DNA from: Diospyros lotus
Lineage: Eukaryota; Streptophyta; Magnoliopsida; Ericales; Ebenaceae
Reading direction: 5' to 3'
Length of the DNA stretch: 64,000 bases
Assembly (NCBI RefSeq): GCF_014633365.1
Contig: NC_068339.1
Location: 1,245,001 to 1,309,000, forward strand
The notes under the pieces are model-generated. The model saw nothing but the letters and a program-made list of their open reading frames with translations. It did no database searches and was not told where the DNA came from. Shown here one piece after another: positions 34,246 through 46,659 of the stretch; positions within the stretch are counted from its first letter, which is position 1, and every line of letters starts with the position of its first letter. The position numbers and the translations under genes were made by a program.

Positions 34246-35748
34246 TGATGTTTTACACTTGTAATTAGTTTTTTCAAGTAATTAGTTTTAATGATGAAAA
34301 ACATCATTTAGTTTTGATCCCTAACTCATGAGTCAAGTTTATGATTTTCAACAAAAATCAATTTCAAGTACCTATGTGAAAATGAAAACTGAATGATTTA
34401 TAATTATTTCTAAGTCTGGAAGATTAGTATATTATAAGCAGACATATATGAAAATATTTTCATTTTGAAAAACTATCTCCCGGTATTTTGATATCTAATA
34501 TTTATTGTTGTTAAAATGATTTTTAATGAATTTTTCAAGAAATATAAGGTATGTATTTTGGGAGTGGTGAAATTGCTAAATCTTGAATTTGTACTAAAAC
34601 CAAAATTCTACTTTCTTATTGATTTGTTTTTTAATTTTTTAAATATTTTTATTGAATCCAAATGGGGGTACTTTCTTATTTACATTTATGTATAAAAGTA
34701 AATGAAAGGTAAAATATAAATAAAATAAAATGTGGATATTTACTTAAAGAAATGTAAATAAGTTGTTATGTATACATGTTGTGGATTGTATCATGAAGCA
34801 AAGTTAATTTTATAGCATTTGAATTTCATTGGTTTTTTATCTTGACAAACCGTCGACGATTTGTTTCAAGATGTTATCGACAGTTTATAAAATTGTTGAC
34901 ACTTTATGTTAAAATGTCGACAGTTTCAAATCTTGCTTTCTGTAGCTAAATGTCGACAGCTCTTGCATAAAAAATGTCGACAGTTCTTCAATACTATCGA
35001 TAGTTTTTCATCAAATGTCGACAGTTTATGTCGCAGACAGCTTCCAACGGCTAGATTCTCCTCTATTCAAGTTTCCAATGGCTATATTTTTGAATGGGCT
35101 CGAGATGCACTATAAATGGAGATCAAATGGATGAATCAACTGACCCCAAGAGATTACATTTCAAGCTTCCAAGTGCTTACTCTATTGTGTGCTTCATTGG
35201 TGATTTTATTTCTCTCCAAAAGGCTTTGTGCTTATCTTTTTAAATTTATCTTCAAGCCTTGTTGTATTATTGAGAGAATTTGTAACTAAGAGTGATAACT
35301 TTTAGATCCTCTCTTATCTTGTACTACTTTGTAAAATTCCTAACTTGTTATGCTAGAGGATTTGCTTATTGAAGCAAGGGGTTGAAATACCTAGCTTAGT
35401 GCTAGAGGGCTTACTTGGTTAAGCAAGAGGCTATATCTTCCTAGCTTGTTGCTAGAGGGTCTATCCGGAGAGATATAAGGTTTTTAGTGGATTGATTGAA
35501 AAATCCTTAGTAAGGAGCTAAGGTAGTGGATCTGGCTTGGTTTAAGCCAAACCACTATATATCATTGTGCCTTTTATTTGCTTGTGCTCTTTGTTTCATT
35601 TATTGTTCTAAGCATTTCATTAATCCTCACTTACACTAAAAACTCATTTTTCATTAAAAGGATTTTCAAACTTCAATTAAAATTTTAAAACAACTCAATT
35701 CACCCCCCTCGTGGTGTTGGTGTCATTGCTATTCAAACCTAATTAACA
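34246..35748 (+). repeat. SIRE-type solo LTR, 1.5 kb
   Basis: The start is TGATGTTTTACACTTG and the end is CCTAATTAACA. Flanks GCCTT and GCCTC match 4 of 5. It has GTCGACAGTTT repeats at 34850-35035, a TATA-like ACTATAAATGG at about 35109 and the CAATTCACCCCCCTC block near the end. Confidence 0.7.
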
Positions 35749-36400
35749 GCCTCACTAATGATATCCCAGACCCTTGACAGTGGTGGATGCTTTTGCTTAG
35801 GCCGATCCCGAGATAAATAAATATTATTGTTATAACTTAATAACAACACAATTTATCTACTCCTATGTTTTGAGCCGCTTAATAGTAATTGGGGGTTGAC
35901 AGTGTGCTCCTGCATCATCTTTCAAGTTAAACGGTGATTCAAAATATGAGTATACAAATGCATTCTAAACAATTATTTAGAAGAGTAACTGGGTGTCTTC
36001 GTTACAAAGTATCGACCTTCATTTCAAAAGCCAAGTAATACTTAGGAAAAATTGATTAAAACAAAAAACTTATCCTTGTTACTTCTTAAGTTTGTAGTAG
36101 TAGAGAAAAGTGATTGCAAGAAAATTATTCTATGAATTAATTGTGTCAATTGCAAGGTTTCATGAATCAGTTTTGAAGTACGCACTGAAGCAAAAGTGAT
36201 GATTTTGCATGAGTAATTCTTTCAATTAATACTACTAGATTTAGAGGTGATATGATAATATGAATACTAACCAATTTCGAGATTAATTATGCATTGATAT
36301 GTTGATGGATTTCTTGATTTTGGCCTAGCGTAAAAATAATTTTTTTAATTTTTTCTCTACTTTGCTTGAGGACAAGTAAAAGATTAAGTGTGGGAGTATT
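35749..36400 (+). mobile_element. 3' internal remnant of a gypsy element with purine tract
   Basis: There is no coding frame. TTTGCTTGAGGACAAGTAAA followed by AGTGTGGGAGTATT (36350-36400) is the typical junction between the interior and 3' LTR of Tat/Athila-type gypsy elements. Confidence 0.55.
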
Positions 36401-37576
36401 TGATAGGGTTTAATTGTATACATATTTTTATTTAATTTTTATCTTAACTTTGTGCTATTATTCTTCCTTAAAATGTGTGTTTATATGGATTTTATATTAT
36501 TTTAATATTTTTTATAGGAATTCAGTAAAGGATATTAATTTGAAGATTTGAACGTAAAATGATATTAAATGTTAATACATAGGTTATTGTTAAAATTAAT
36601 ATTATAATATTATTAAAGTTAATAATTAATTGGGGGAGAAATTCACGCTTAAAGAATTGCAATTGAGCTAGAAGTGCAAGCAGCCAAATATATATATATA
36701 TATATTATATATTATATATTATATTATATTTAACTGGGGGAAAGAATGGAATTAAAAGAAGGCCAACAACTGAGACGTGCAAATTGGAGAATTGGGCTAG
36801 GGCATGCCATATCCATATATATATATATATATATATATTAAAGCGGCAATTGGAGATTAGCAGGGAATTGAGGGAGATTGGAAGGCAATGGAAGCTGCGG
36901 ACAGAAAGAATTAAGCAGGCGCAAAAGGCAACTCAAGGCTTCAAGCGACTGGAAGGCCGTGCAACCCGGATCTGCAATGCCGAAAGCTTCTTTTACTCCA
37001 TTTAACAATTTTTAAATTTTATTTTTATTTTAATTATATCTAACTAAATTATTTTCCTTAGGGTTTAGATAGATTTTAATTTTGAGATTATGTTATTATT
37101 TGTTTAGTTTGATTCAAAATCCAATTATTATTTGTATGAGTAATTTATATTATTGTGTTTAATATTTATAAAAAATTGATCATCTTTTAATAATTTAATG
37201 ATTTATGCATGATTCACTAAAAAATTGTTATAAATTAAATTCATAGACAATATAAATTATATGCTTGACTATGATATCGAGAGATGATTAACTTATGTGT
37301 GAGAATCAAGAAAGCTTAGTGAATCAAATCCCCTTCCGAGATTATAGGTTTTCAATGAACTTAATACTTATTTATTCTTTTGATATCTGTTAAAAAATTT
37401 GACGATAAAATTGAATTAATAAAGAATTAATACGACTTGAGAAAACTTATTAATTAATTGAGAAAAATTTACAATCATATGCAAATAATTATAAAATACT
37501 GTAAAATTAATATTTATTTTATTCCTATATGCATATTTAATTAAAGTAGACTCGTCCGAATTATGTGCATAAATCA
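36401..37576 (+). repeat. Gypsy 3' LTR fragment, AT-rich
   Basis: It starts TGATAGGGTTTAATTG immediately after the purine tract. It contains TA microsatellites (36690-36730, 36814-36840). The right end is not recognised; it is lost at or before the poly-C run. Confidence 0.45.
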
Positions 37577-37600
37577 CCCCCCCCCCCCCCCCCCCCCCCC
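37577..37600. repeat. Run of 24 C
   Basis: An uninterrupted homopolymer at the point where AT-rich LTR-like sequence gives way to GC-richer sequence. It may be genuine or an assembly effect. Confidence 0.7.
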
Positions 37601-38973
37601 ACTGGGGCGAGTTTGAATAGTACCCTGAACCCATTGCAAATGGCCTGTGGGCGGCATTTTTGCATGGTGAGACATCTTGGGATGGGCTGGCGGCAGGTTT
37701 ACGTATGCATATGGTGAGAGATCTTGGGTGGGGCCGGTGGCAGTTTTACATGGTGAGAGATATTGGGCGAGGCCCATTGGACCTGGATCCGATGGTGCAG
37801 TTGTTTATCGCGGCAAAAATGAAGCCGGGCAAGAATGTGATTGGATGTTGGCTTGGTCCAGCCCATGTAAGGTGAGTTTAGAATCACTTGTTATGCATTA
37901 ATGTTAACTCAATCTTTACGAAACTACTCAATCGGCCATAACTTTGAATAACATCCTTTACTTATATGCGTGTCAGCGTGTGTTGTGTAGGCTTATACTA
38001 AGATCAAGGAAACTTACTAGTTTAAGAAAAGATATTTATGGAATGAGAGTGTTGATAAAATACATAGCTCTGATTTAGCTAAACAAGGTAAGTGGAATGG
38101 ATGTTTATCCTATGTATCAATTGAAATTACTGACGGATTCCCTGTATTCAAGGCGATACTGACACTGAAAAATGCCTAACTTCCTCCACTGCCATTTTGT
38201 CGAACACCTTATGGGCAAGATCTCACTGCAAGAACACCTTACGGACATTTTGTCGAACAGCTGTGGCGCACTCGCTGCAGTACTGTATTATTTGTTTATC
38301 GAGTCTATTTTGAGGTAAGTTATGCTATTTGTACAGATAGAACTTTATAGATTGGGTTACAGGTGAGGATATTTCGTGATAAATTGAAGCAATTTGTCAC
38401 AAAAAAATGAATCTAAGTGAAAAGAGGGAAACAAAGGCGGGACAAACGAGAAACGACCAAACCCTTCTTCTCCATCGGCGAAGCCACCATTTTCCATTGA
38501 CGAAGCCACTACTCCTGTCTCTCACCGTTGGGTTAGTGCCATCGTTCCTATCGATCTGCCTCTTTCAATTGCCCTCGTCTCTGTCGTTCCTCAACCTTCT
38601 GTCTCAGACTTCCCATAGACCACTTCCCCACCACGAGTCATAGTGCCACCATTCGCCTCCTGATATCGCCATAGCCACTGCCTCCAAATTCCTCGTGAAG
38701 GCGTCCTTGTCAACCCAAAAAAGCCCACTGCTCTCAACAATATCTCCATCTTCACAGGAGTAAAGAAAACTTGAATTTATGATAGAATGTAGACATGTCC
38801 ATAGGGTGGGCCTAACGATGTTCGGAGAGAGAGAGAGAGAGAGACGAGTGGCCAAAGGGTGAGGCCAACGGTGTCATGAAAAAGAGACGTGGATGGGGGC
38901 AACGGTGTCTGCAAGAGGGAGAGCGAGAGAAAGAGTCAATCGTGTCTGATATAGAAAAGGGGGAGAGAGAGCG
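37601..38973. other. Non-coding stretch with a short tandem repeat and a low-complexity GC-rich part
   Basis: Three degenerate copies of a roughly 40-bp unit containing ATGGTGAGAGATCTTGGG lie at 37662-37765. From 38440 to 38970 the sequence resembles a GC-rich leader, with a GA microsatellite at 38825-38845. Frames here are short and not similar to a known protein. Confidence 0.4.
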
Positions 38974-41791
38974 TGTAACGGCCTACCGCCCAGAGCCTCC
39001 CCGTGCACAAAGAGGATCCGTGAGAGGGTTATTATTTAAATGATACTGAATAATAACACAACCTAAGACTGACACCCAACCCTTTTAGAAACCATAAACC
39101 TTTATCATAAAATATTAAGTAATCATCCTTACATAATCACTCACAACATGAGCCCATCTGGCTTCATAGAATACACTCATCTCAACAAATAAAACATTAC
39201 TTTAACACAAGCATAATGACACCCAAGACCTAGTCTCGGGGGACCCTGCACTTGCTATTTTGATTTGACGATTTGGACCCAACTCCTCGCGTACACATCT
39301 GCAATTTCAGGATACTTTTACCTGGAATGATGTAAAGTAAATGTGAGTCGCAAGACTCAGCAAGCTCTAGAAAGAAAGGCAACCGGTTACGGATAGGACT
39401 CTTTCCAACATCCCATGCAAGTCATGCTAATGCAACCACACCATATCATGATCCATACGTGCCTTACTTCTAAATGCATAACATAAAATCAACTACACAT
39501 AAAGGGTTCTTAGGGCCCATATAAGCCATACATTAGCACCCAAATCCCGCATACAAACATATTGCAGCTTAACATAGGCTACAATTTCATCATTTAATAG
39601 GACCCGCCTTTTCCTGACCATGGTTGGCTTTTCCTGACATTCAACGTTTGAATTTTGCTGATACGTACTCGTTATATGCTTTTCCTGATACCCATCATAC
39701 CCTCATATGTTCTTCATGTCATCCATCATATTGTCATATCCTTCCGCGATCTTGGCCTCGGGTTTCCCCCGAGCTAATCTCTAAGCCAAGTAGAAGCTCC
39801 TCCAAGTTGGTACTCCCGACTCTCGGACTGGCACTGTACTCCCGCCCAGAATAACAGTAACAATAAAACCATGCAATGCAACACATAAGAAATGCAATGG
39901 CTTCTGTAGCATAAACGTGATGGCAAGGCCCCCGTAAATCAAGTATCAGGCCATGCTACGTCCACATAGGAATACACACATGCATGCTCAAATGCACATG
40001 TTCGCCTAGGGTACCCAAATTGACTCTTAAACCAACTAGGTTATGCAAATGCTCACACATCTCATCACACACAAAGCATGTTTCCCCAAATGAATTCAAC
40101 CCAACCCCCTGTGGCACACACATCATGATATATACAAACAAATGCAGGAATTTAGAGTATCAGCCCTTTTGGCCCGTCTAGCGCTTATCGTAACAGCCGA
40201 TAACTGGCGCACATACATCCAGCCATCAATTGCCACAACCCACAGTTGACAGTCAGTGGCTTTATACCCCATACCCTTAGACACACATACAGATAACACT
40301 AAACTTAGTCACTTTAAGCTTATTATTTCACAAACTCTCTCCATGAAAGCATAAACTCCATTATATCATTCTTATGCCCATCTCTTCTCATATATAAGAA
40401 ACCATCTCCATATTTAGAATAAATTATTAACATAACCCCGTAATCTTGACCACATCCATTTTCTAAGAACCTAGTTCCAACGGGTTCGGCATCATTTTCA
40501 AGGAAAGTGGAGCGATTCGAAGCTCCGTGATGGTCGAAATGAAAGACACCAAGACATCCCTACTTCGCTCATTCCATTAACAATAAATCCATTAATAAAA
40601 TAAAAGTCATAAAATGGTTAGCACGTGAATTATTATTATTTATGCCTGGATCCGAGTCACGGTGAGTGAGGGTTTAAAATATGAAAAATAACGAAGACTC
40701 TCGCAAGAAATGAAGAACATGAGGAGAGGGTTAGGAGCTTGCTTATAATCGACTGATTCCTGCCTCTTTTGTACTTCCGTTGCGAAGTAAAATATTTCCT
40801 AATAATTAATTCTAACCGCGTAAACTGTATAATTTAACCGTATAAAATTTATAATTTAAACATATAATATTTATACCAATTTTACCCACTTACCGAAATA
40901 TTTTTAATCACCGAATAGCCGCAAAATCCCTGATTTCCTCCTATTTCTTCCTCTATTTTTCTGCTAGCCGAGCGCCATCATCTTCCTCCTATTTTCTCTC
41001 TCTGTTTTGGAAGCAAAAAGTGGACGAAATGGCCACTGGAATGGCCTTAAATTGCTGCAAAATGAGCTAGCTTGGGTGGCAAGGCGAATGGGCAGCCCAG
41101 AGGCCATCACGTGGCGCGATCAGTGGCTGCCACGCAACCACCCTTCCTCCCCCGAAACGACGTCATTTCGGGAGTCTTATTTGCTGCAAAATTCAGCAAA
41201 ATCCCCCCCCGGCGCGCGCTGCTTTCCCTCGGTCTAGATCTCGTACCCCTCGCCTGGCTACCCTCGCATGCGACCGCTCGTGCCACACGCGTCTTCAACA
41301 TTAATATGCCTCCAATTAATTTTAAACCTATCCCCAACTCACTTTCTAAAAATCGCAAAGGCACCTCAAAACTTTCAGAAACTCACAGTTACACCCACAT
41401 CCAATTTTCCTCTTATTTCACTTTCACCACACATTTTTTAGAAATTCCATCAATTTAATTTATTTTCCTATTTTCATAAATACTCCAAATTAAATTAATT
41501 ATCCTAATTCTCATTTTCTCAAAACAACATAAATACACATTTTCTTAAATCTCCAAATACTCCAAATAATTTAATATTTCCTTTTAACCCACAAATGTTC
41601 AATAATCACCACAAATACAATAATTAATAATTAATAATTATTTTCAAATAATTTAATTAATTACCTTTAATTCTTTATTTTCCTCAAAACCACATAAATA
41701 AATACTTCCTCTTAATTCCCAAATATTCAATAATGTCCTCAAACATCAGTTTGAATAATTATTATTTATTTCAAAATTTTGGAATGTTAGA
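38974..41791 (-). repeat. Tekay-like solo LTR, 2.8 kb
   Basis: The start is TGTAACGGCCTACCGCCC. The end GGAATGTTAGA is probably a mutated GTTACA. Flanks GAGCG and GAGAG match 4 of 5. It aligns throughout to the reverse complement of 4412-8517 and partly to 25828-28502. No coding content. Confidence 0.7.
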
Positions 41792-42969
41792 GAGAGAGTT
41801 TTGAGTCATTTATCATAGGAACAAAATGGTTATTTTATTGTCCCTGTAAATCAATTTATAAAAGTCTTAATGTACAAATAGCACAACTCTTTTGAGATTG
41901 TAATAATAAATAATTAATTAATAGTATCATGTTGTCGATGCTATTAATTGTCACATGTTTCCTTCTTTGCATGTCATATTACAATGATCCTTTTTATATT
42001 TAATAAAATAAAAGATTCTGAAAAAATTATCTGATTATAAAAGATATTTGAAAAAATCTTTCTCAAACGTTATTCAAAGTAGTGTCATTGAATCTTTTCA
42101 CATTAAACTCGTTAATTATACAACAAACGATCATGCACAATGATGAAGTTAATATCTGTTGCATCTTGACCAGGCCTGACATATTTACAAAAATATTGGA
42201 AAATAAAATTAGACATGTGGACTACAAAATATATATATATATATATATAGAAAGAACTTGATGAGACTGAAAATGAGTCGAGTTAACTTTATAAAAATTA
42301 TAAATTATATTTTTAGAATTTTGTTTCGTTTGTCCCATTGTATTATACAGACTTTATACAACCTTTTTAAATGAGTTCAAATTAATGTTTTTAGAGTCAG
42401 GCTGTCCACTGAACCAGAAAAGGGAGCAGTTCACGGTTCAAGAGTTGGAGCGAAGGCGAATACATATAGGGTGTGTTTAAATACTTAATAATAAGTGAAC
42501 ATGTTACATAGATATTTAATTTTAATATTTATGATAATATTATATATATTTAAATTAATATAATACATAATATAAAATATCATTTCAAATATTAAAATTT
42601 AAGTATTTAAAATAATTTTTTTAAATTCAAAAATATTTTTAAAATTTTTAATTATTTTTAGACAATAATTCTAATTTCTTTTTAATATTTTAAAATTATA
42701 GATTTAAACTTGTCTGTTCACCTAGTAACTTTTAAAGAGTGTCAGATAGGTTATCACAGGTTATATATGATCAAGAGATTCTTCAAGTTTCTTAAGTTAT
42801 AAAAAAAAATAAAAAATTAATATTTTTTTAAAAAAATTCATTCTCCAAATCGGCCAGTGCCATATTATTGGTTTTCACGATTTTGTGCACCTGCTTTAAC
42901 AAGGTGCACATCACCCACGTCCAATTGGGGGTAAATTGGATAATGTGCCCCCAACTCGACGGACAATAA
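41792..42969. other. AT-rich spacer
   Basis: No gene, RNA or element termini recognised. A TA microsatellite lies at about 42229-42250. Confidence 0.5.
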
Positions 42970-43761
42970 GGTAAAAGTTCTATTCACAGCGAGCATTTTA
43001 CTCTTCGCAGTAATTAAAAATTCAATTTTATTCCTTTACTTTTTATAATCAATTTAATAAATTTTTGCAATTAATATTTTTCAAAAATATCCTCTTCTAC
43101 ACATGCAGCCATTCACACACATTCATCTCTTTAACATCTTCAAATCTCAACAATTTCGATTCACAAATACCAGCTTCACGAGACAAGTTTATAAAATAAA
43201 AAACACATATATATATAATACAGACACACAGATATATATTCTGCCCACTTTCTCTTTCGTCACTAGCCATACAATGTTGCAAACACAAAAATAATTCACG
43301 ATGGGCAAACACAAAAAAAGATGAAAATAAATAATCACACATTATATATATATATAAAGACACACATACATATATATACACGTACACAGACGCACAAACA
43401 TATATATATAGGCACACATATATATATATCTATATATATACTATATATATGTTTGTGTGTTTCCTTCCTTTATGTATGTGTGCGTGTTAATGTATATATA
43501 TATATATATATGTGTGTATTTTTTGTTGTATTGATATTTTTTTTGTTGTATTATATACATTAGATATGATATTTTTTTATTATATTATCTTCGTTTTGGA
43601 AGGGATGGATGGCGATTTTGAAAGGAATGGGTGGCGGGTAATTGATTGAGGGAGAAAATGAATGTGAGAGTAAAAATGAATTTTCAAAATAGGATATTTT
43701 AAGTATATTAAAATATAACTCTGAAGAGTAAAACCAACCTTTACTGTGAATAGAATTTTAC
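42970..43761. mobile_element. Non-autonomous MULE-like element
   Basis: Left end GTAAAAGTTCTATTCACAG and the reverse complement of the right end (GTAAAATTCTATTCACAG) form terminal inverted repeats, with similarity continuing over TTTTACTCTTC. They resemble the ends of the MULE at 46327-53747 (TTCTATTTACAACCAT). No transposase. The interior has TA/CA microsatellites (43205-43560). The 9-bp flanks do not match well. Confidence 0.55.
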
Positions 43762-44699
43762 AAAACAAGGCAGCTTTATTTAAAGCGAGTGTTCATAACT
43801 ATATCAAACTTTATTTAAAGCTATTTCACACTATCCTAGTAGTTGGTTGTTATCTACGATGAGTGGCGATTAAACTCTTATTTAAATTAAAAATTAGTTT
43901 GAATTTGTTTGGTTTGATTATTGGTTTTAGTATTTGAGAGGATTGGATTTTGATCTGATTTGATTACGTGTCGATTTAGGACTAAAAAAACTAATTAAGG
44001 GTTGTTGAATATTAATAATAATTAAAATTATTGTGCCATAGTAAAAGTCTATTAAAAGACTAAAAAAAGTCTAAAATCTCAAAATATATTTTTGGACTAA
44101 AATGAGTAAATTTCTCCACTGGGGTCTCACACAAATTCGTAAACTAAATAACTCTGACATTCAAAAATCCTTTCGAATATTTAAAAAAAAAATTATTCAT
44201 AAAAAATTCTAATTCTAAGAAGATTTTAGAATATTAGAATAAACATCATCTATAAAAATCTTAATTCTAACGGATTCCAAAATGTCAGAATCCTAATCCT
44301 AGCCGATTAAAAAAAATTAGGGTAAATATTATCCATAAAAATCATAATTCTAACAATATTAATTAGGTAAGGTAAAGATAGACGTTATCTATGAAAATCC
44401 TAATATTAAATTATCTAAGATTACTTCATATCCCTTCATAAATAGGTATGCACTTATTCTAAAAAAAGGTACGTCTCTGATACTAGTTTTAATACAATTT
44501 TCATTATTTTTAGTATTTGACTTAAGTATTAAAATATTTGTGTGAAGACCTCCCCGTACCCTTTGATTGTTTTATTTCTTACAGGTTCAAACAGCTTGAC
44601 GACGACGTTTCCATTCAAATAAAATCTTTGTTATATCTAGAAAACAACAAAAACAAAGACAACAAGTACAATACATAAATATGTGTATATATAATTATT
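43762..44699. other. AT-rich spacer
   Basis: No gene recognised. It contains degenerate repeats of CTATAAAAATCCTAATTCTAA-like units near 44190-44410. Confidence 0.4.
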
Positions 44700-45130
44700 T
44701 GGATGATATATATATATATAATTCATGTTTTTTTTTCATGTGACCATTTGAATTTTTCGTTATTTTGATTACATTCATAGGTTTATATTTTTGAATCAAT
44801 TTAACCTCTATACTTTTACTTTTTTTTATGTGACAATTTGAGTTCTTTATTGTTTCGATTACATTCTTGGATCTGTATTTTCTAGTTAATTTAACCCCTG
44901 TAATTTGACGTGTACTTTGTAATCTCATTTTATTTTTAATTTTTTACATATGAAAGTATAGGATTAAATTGACTTTAAAATGCAGGTTCATGAGTATAAT
45001 TAAAACAAAGAAAAGTCCGGATTGTCACACAAAAAAAAAAGGGATCAAAGTATAAGGATTAAATTAATTCAAAAATCAAATTCAGAGGTGTAATCGAAAT
45101 AAAAAAAATAAATAATCACACTTAAAAAAT
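44700..45130. mobile_element. Foldback MITE-like inverted repeat
   Basis: The left arm (about 44735-44930) and right arm (about 44945-45120) are imperfect inverted copies. GTGACCATTTGAATTTTTCG ... TTTAACCTCTATACTTTTA pairs with the complement of AAAGTATAAGGATTAAATTAA ... GTAATCGAAAT. No coding content. Confidence 0.5.
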
Positions 45131-45355
45131 ATGTGATTATTTAAATACAAGAACAAAAATATAGATTTGGAAAAAAAAACGGAGTTTAGATCAAACTGGA
45201 TAAAATGATTCGTTTTCTAGTGGAATTTGTATAAAGTTCAGTTCCAATAGACTCCGAACCAAATCAACACCTCAATCTACATTTTGTTATTTTTTTATAA
45301 TCATAATATTTGGGCTTTGGATTGTCTATCATTTTCCACCTCTATTTTCATATTT

Positions 45356-45785
45356 TTTTTAAGATAAATTGTATTATTAATTTGTAAAATTTATATTTTG
45401 TAATAAATTGATCACTGTACGTTAACTTTTGTCATCACAACTACTAAACTTTATTTTTTGTTATAATTCAATCTCTCTTTTTGATTTTTTAATAAATTCT
45501 ACTAACAAAAACTAAATTAATATACATTAATATAAACTCAAAAATCTGTTAATGTTAAAATTAAGATACACTCCGCAATCATGTAACTTTGAGATTTTTA
45601 TTAATGTATATTATGTTAATTTCTGTTAATAGAATTTGACAAAAAAAAAAAAAAAGAGACTGAATTGTAACAAAAATCAACTTTTAGTGGCTATAATGAC
45701 AAAAAATCAATTCAATGACCAGATTATTACGAAGTGCAAATGCAGTTCAAAGATTAACAATATAACTCTTTTTTAAGAGTATAAT
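45356..45785. mobile_element. Foldback MITE
   Basis: About 215-bp arms. The left TTGTTATAATTCAATCTCTC and TACATTAATATAAACTCAAA correspond to the complement of the right GAGACTGAATTGTAAC and ATTTTTATTAATGTATATT. No open frame. Confidence 0.6.
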
Positions 45786-46326
45786 TAATTTAAGAATAAA
45801 ACTTTTTAAAATATAGTTATTCAAATATAACAATATAAAACAAATAAATCTAAGTTAGAGAAAAATTTTGACCTTGAGATTAGGGATGTTCAAATTTGGG
45901 TCCGAAATGACCACTACGATCTCTCAATCTTAATCGTAACCAATTTTTAATTTAGTCCGGTCGGATCCGGTACTAGTCTAGGATAGAAAATTGGTTATAA
46001 TTATTAGATATTAGCTATATTATAGTAATATATTCTATAATTCATAATCGTAAATAATATTAAATATTAATAATAAATAAAAGAAAAATAATACATAATA
46101 ATTTATTATATTTTATTTTTAATATATATATATATGCTCTCTCGAAGAGCAAGAAGCAAGAAGCAATTAGCAGCAGCATCCCCTTGGCTTGGAGTTTACC
46201 GTGCAGTGCAGGTACCATGAGTGCGATTTTGTGCATCACTTTAACGTAAAGTGCACGTTATCTTTGTTAATTTGAAGGTTATATTTGTAAATGTGGCCGT
46301 TTTCACCTCTTTGCCATTTTCCAATT
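45786..46326. other. Spacer with the MULE target site
   Basis: No gene recognised. It ends in TTTCCAATT (46318-46326), the left copy of the MULE target duplication. Confidence 0.6.
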
Positions 46327-46659
46327 GGAAAATTCTATTTACAACCATCAATTTTACTCTCCGTAACCTATTTTTAATATTCCTAAACAATTCTCACATA
46401 AAATCTCATATTTACCCTTAATAAATGTTGTATGTTCAACCACTCAGCATTTACTCTTTCAAGCGCGCGTGTACGCAATTTCTCACCCACCGTCGCTACA
46501 GCCACTTTATTCACTATATCACCATATCTGAACACTTTTACTCACCCACGCCGCGCAGCCATTGTTATTCAACATACAACAAGCATTACAGAACAACTAT
46601 TACTCACTCAACACGAAAGATTGCTAAGCACAGTTCAGCTCGTGATAGGTAAGTTAAGC

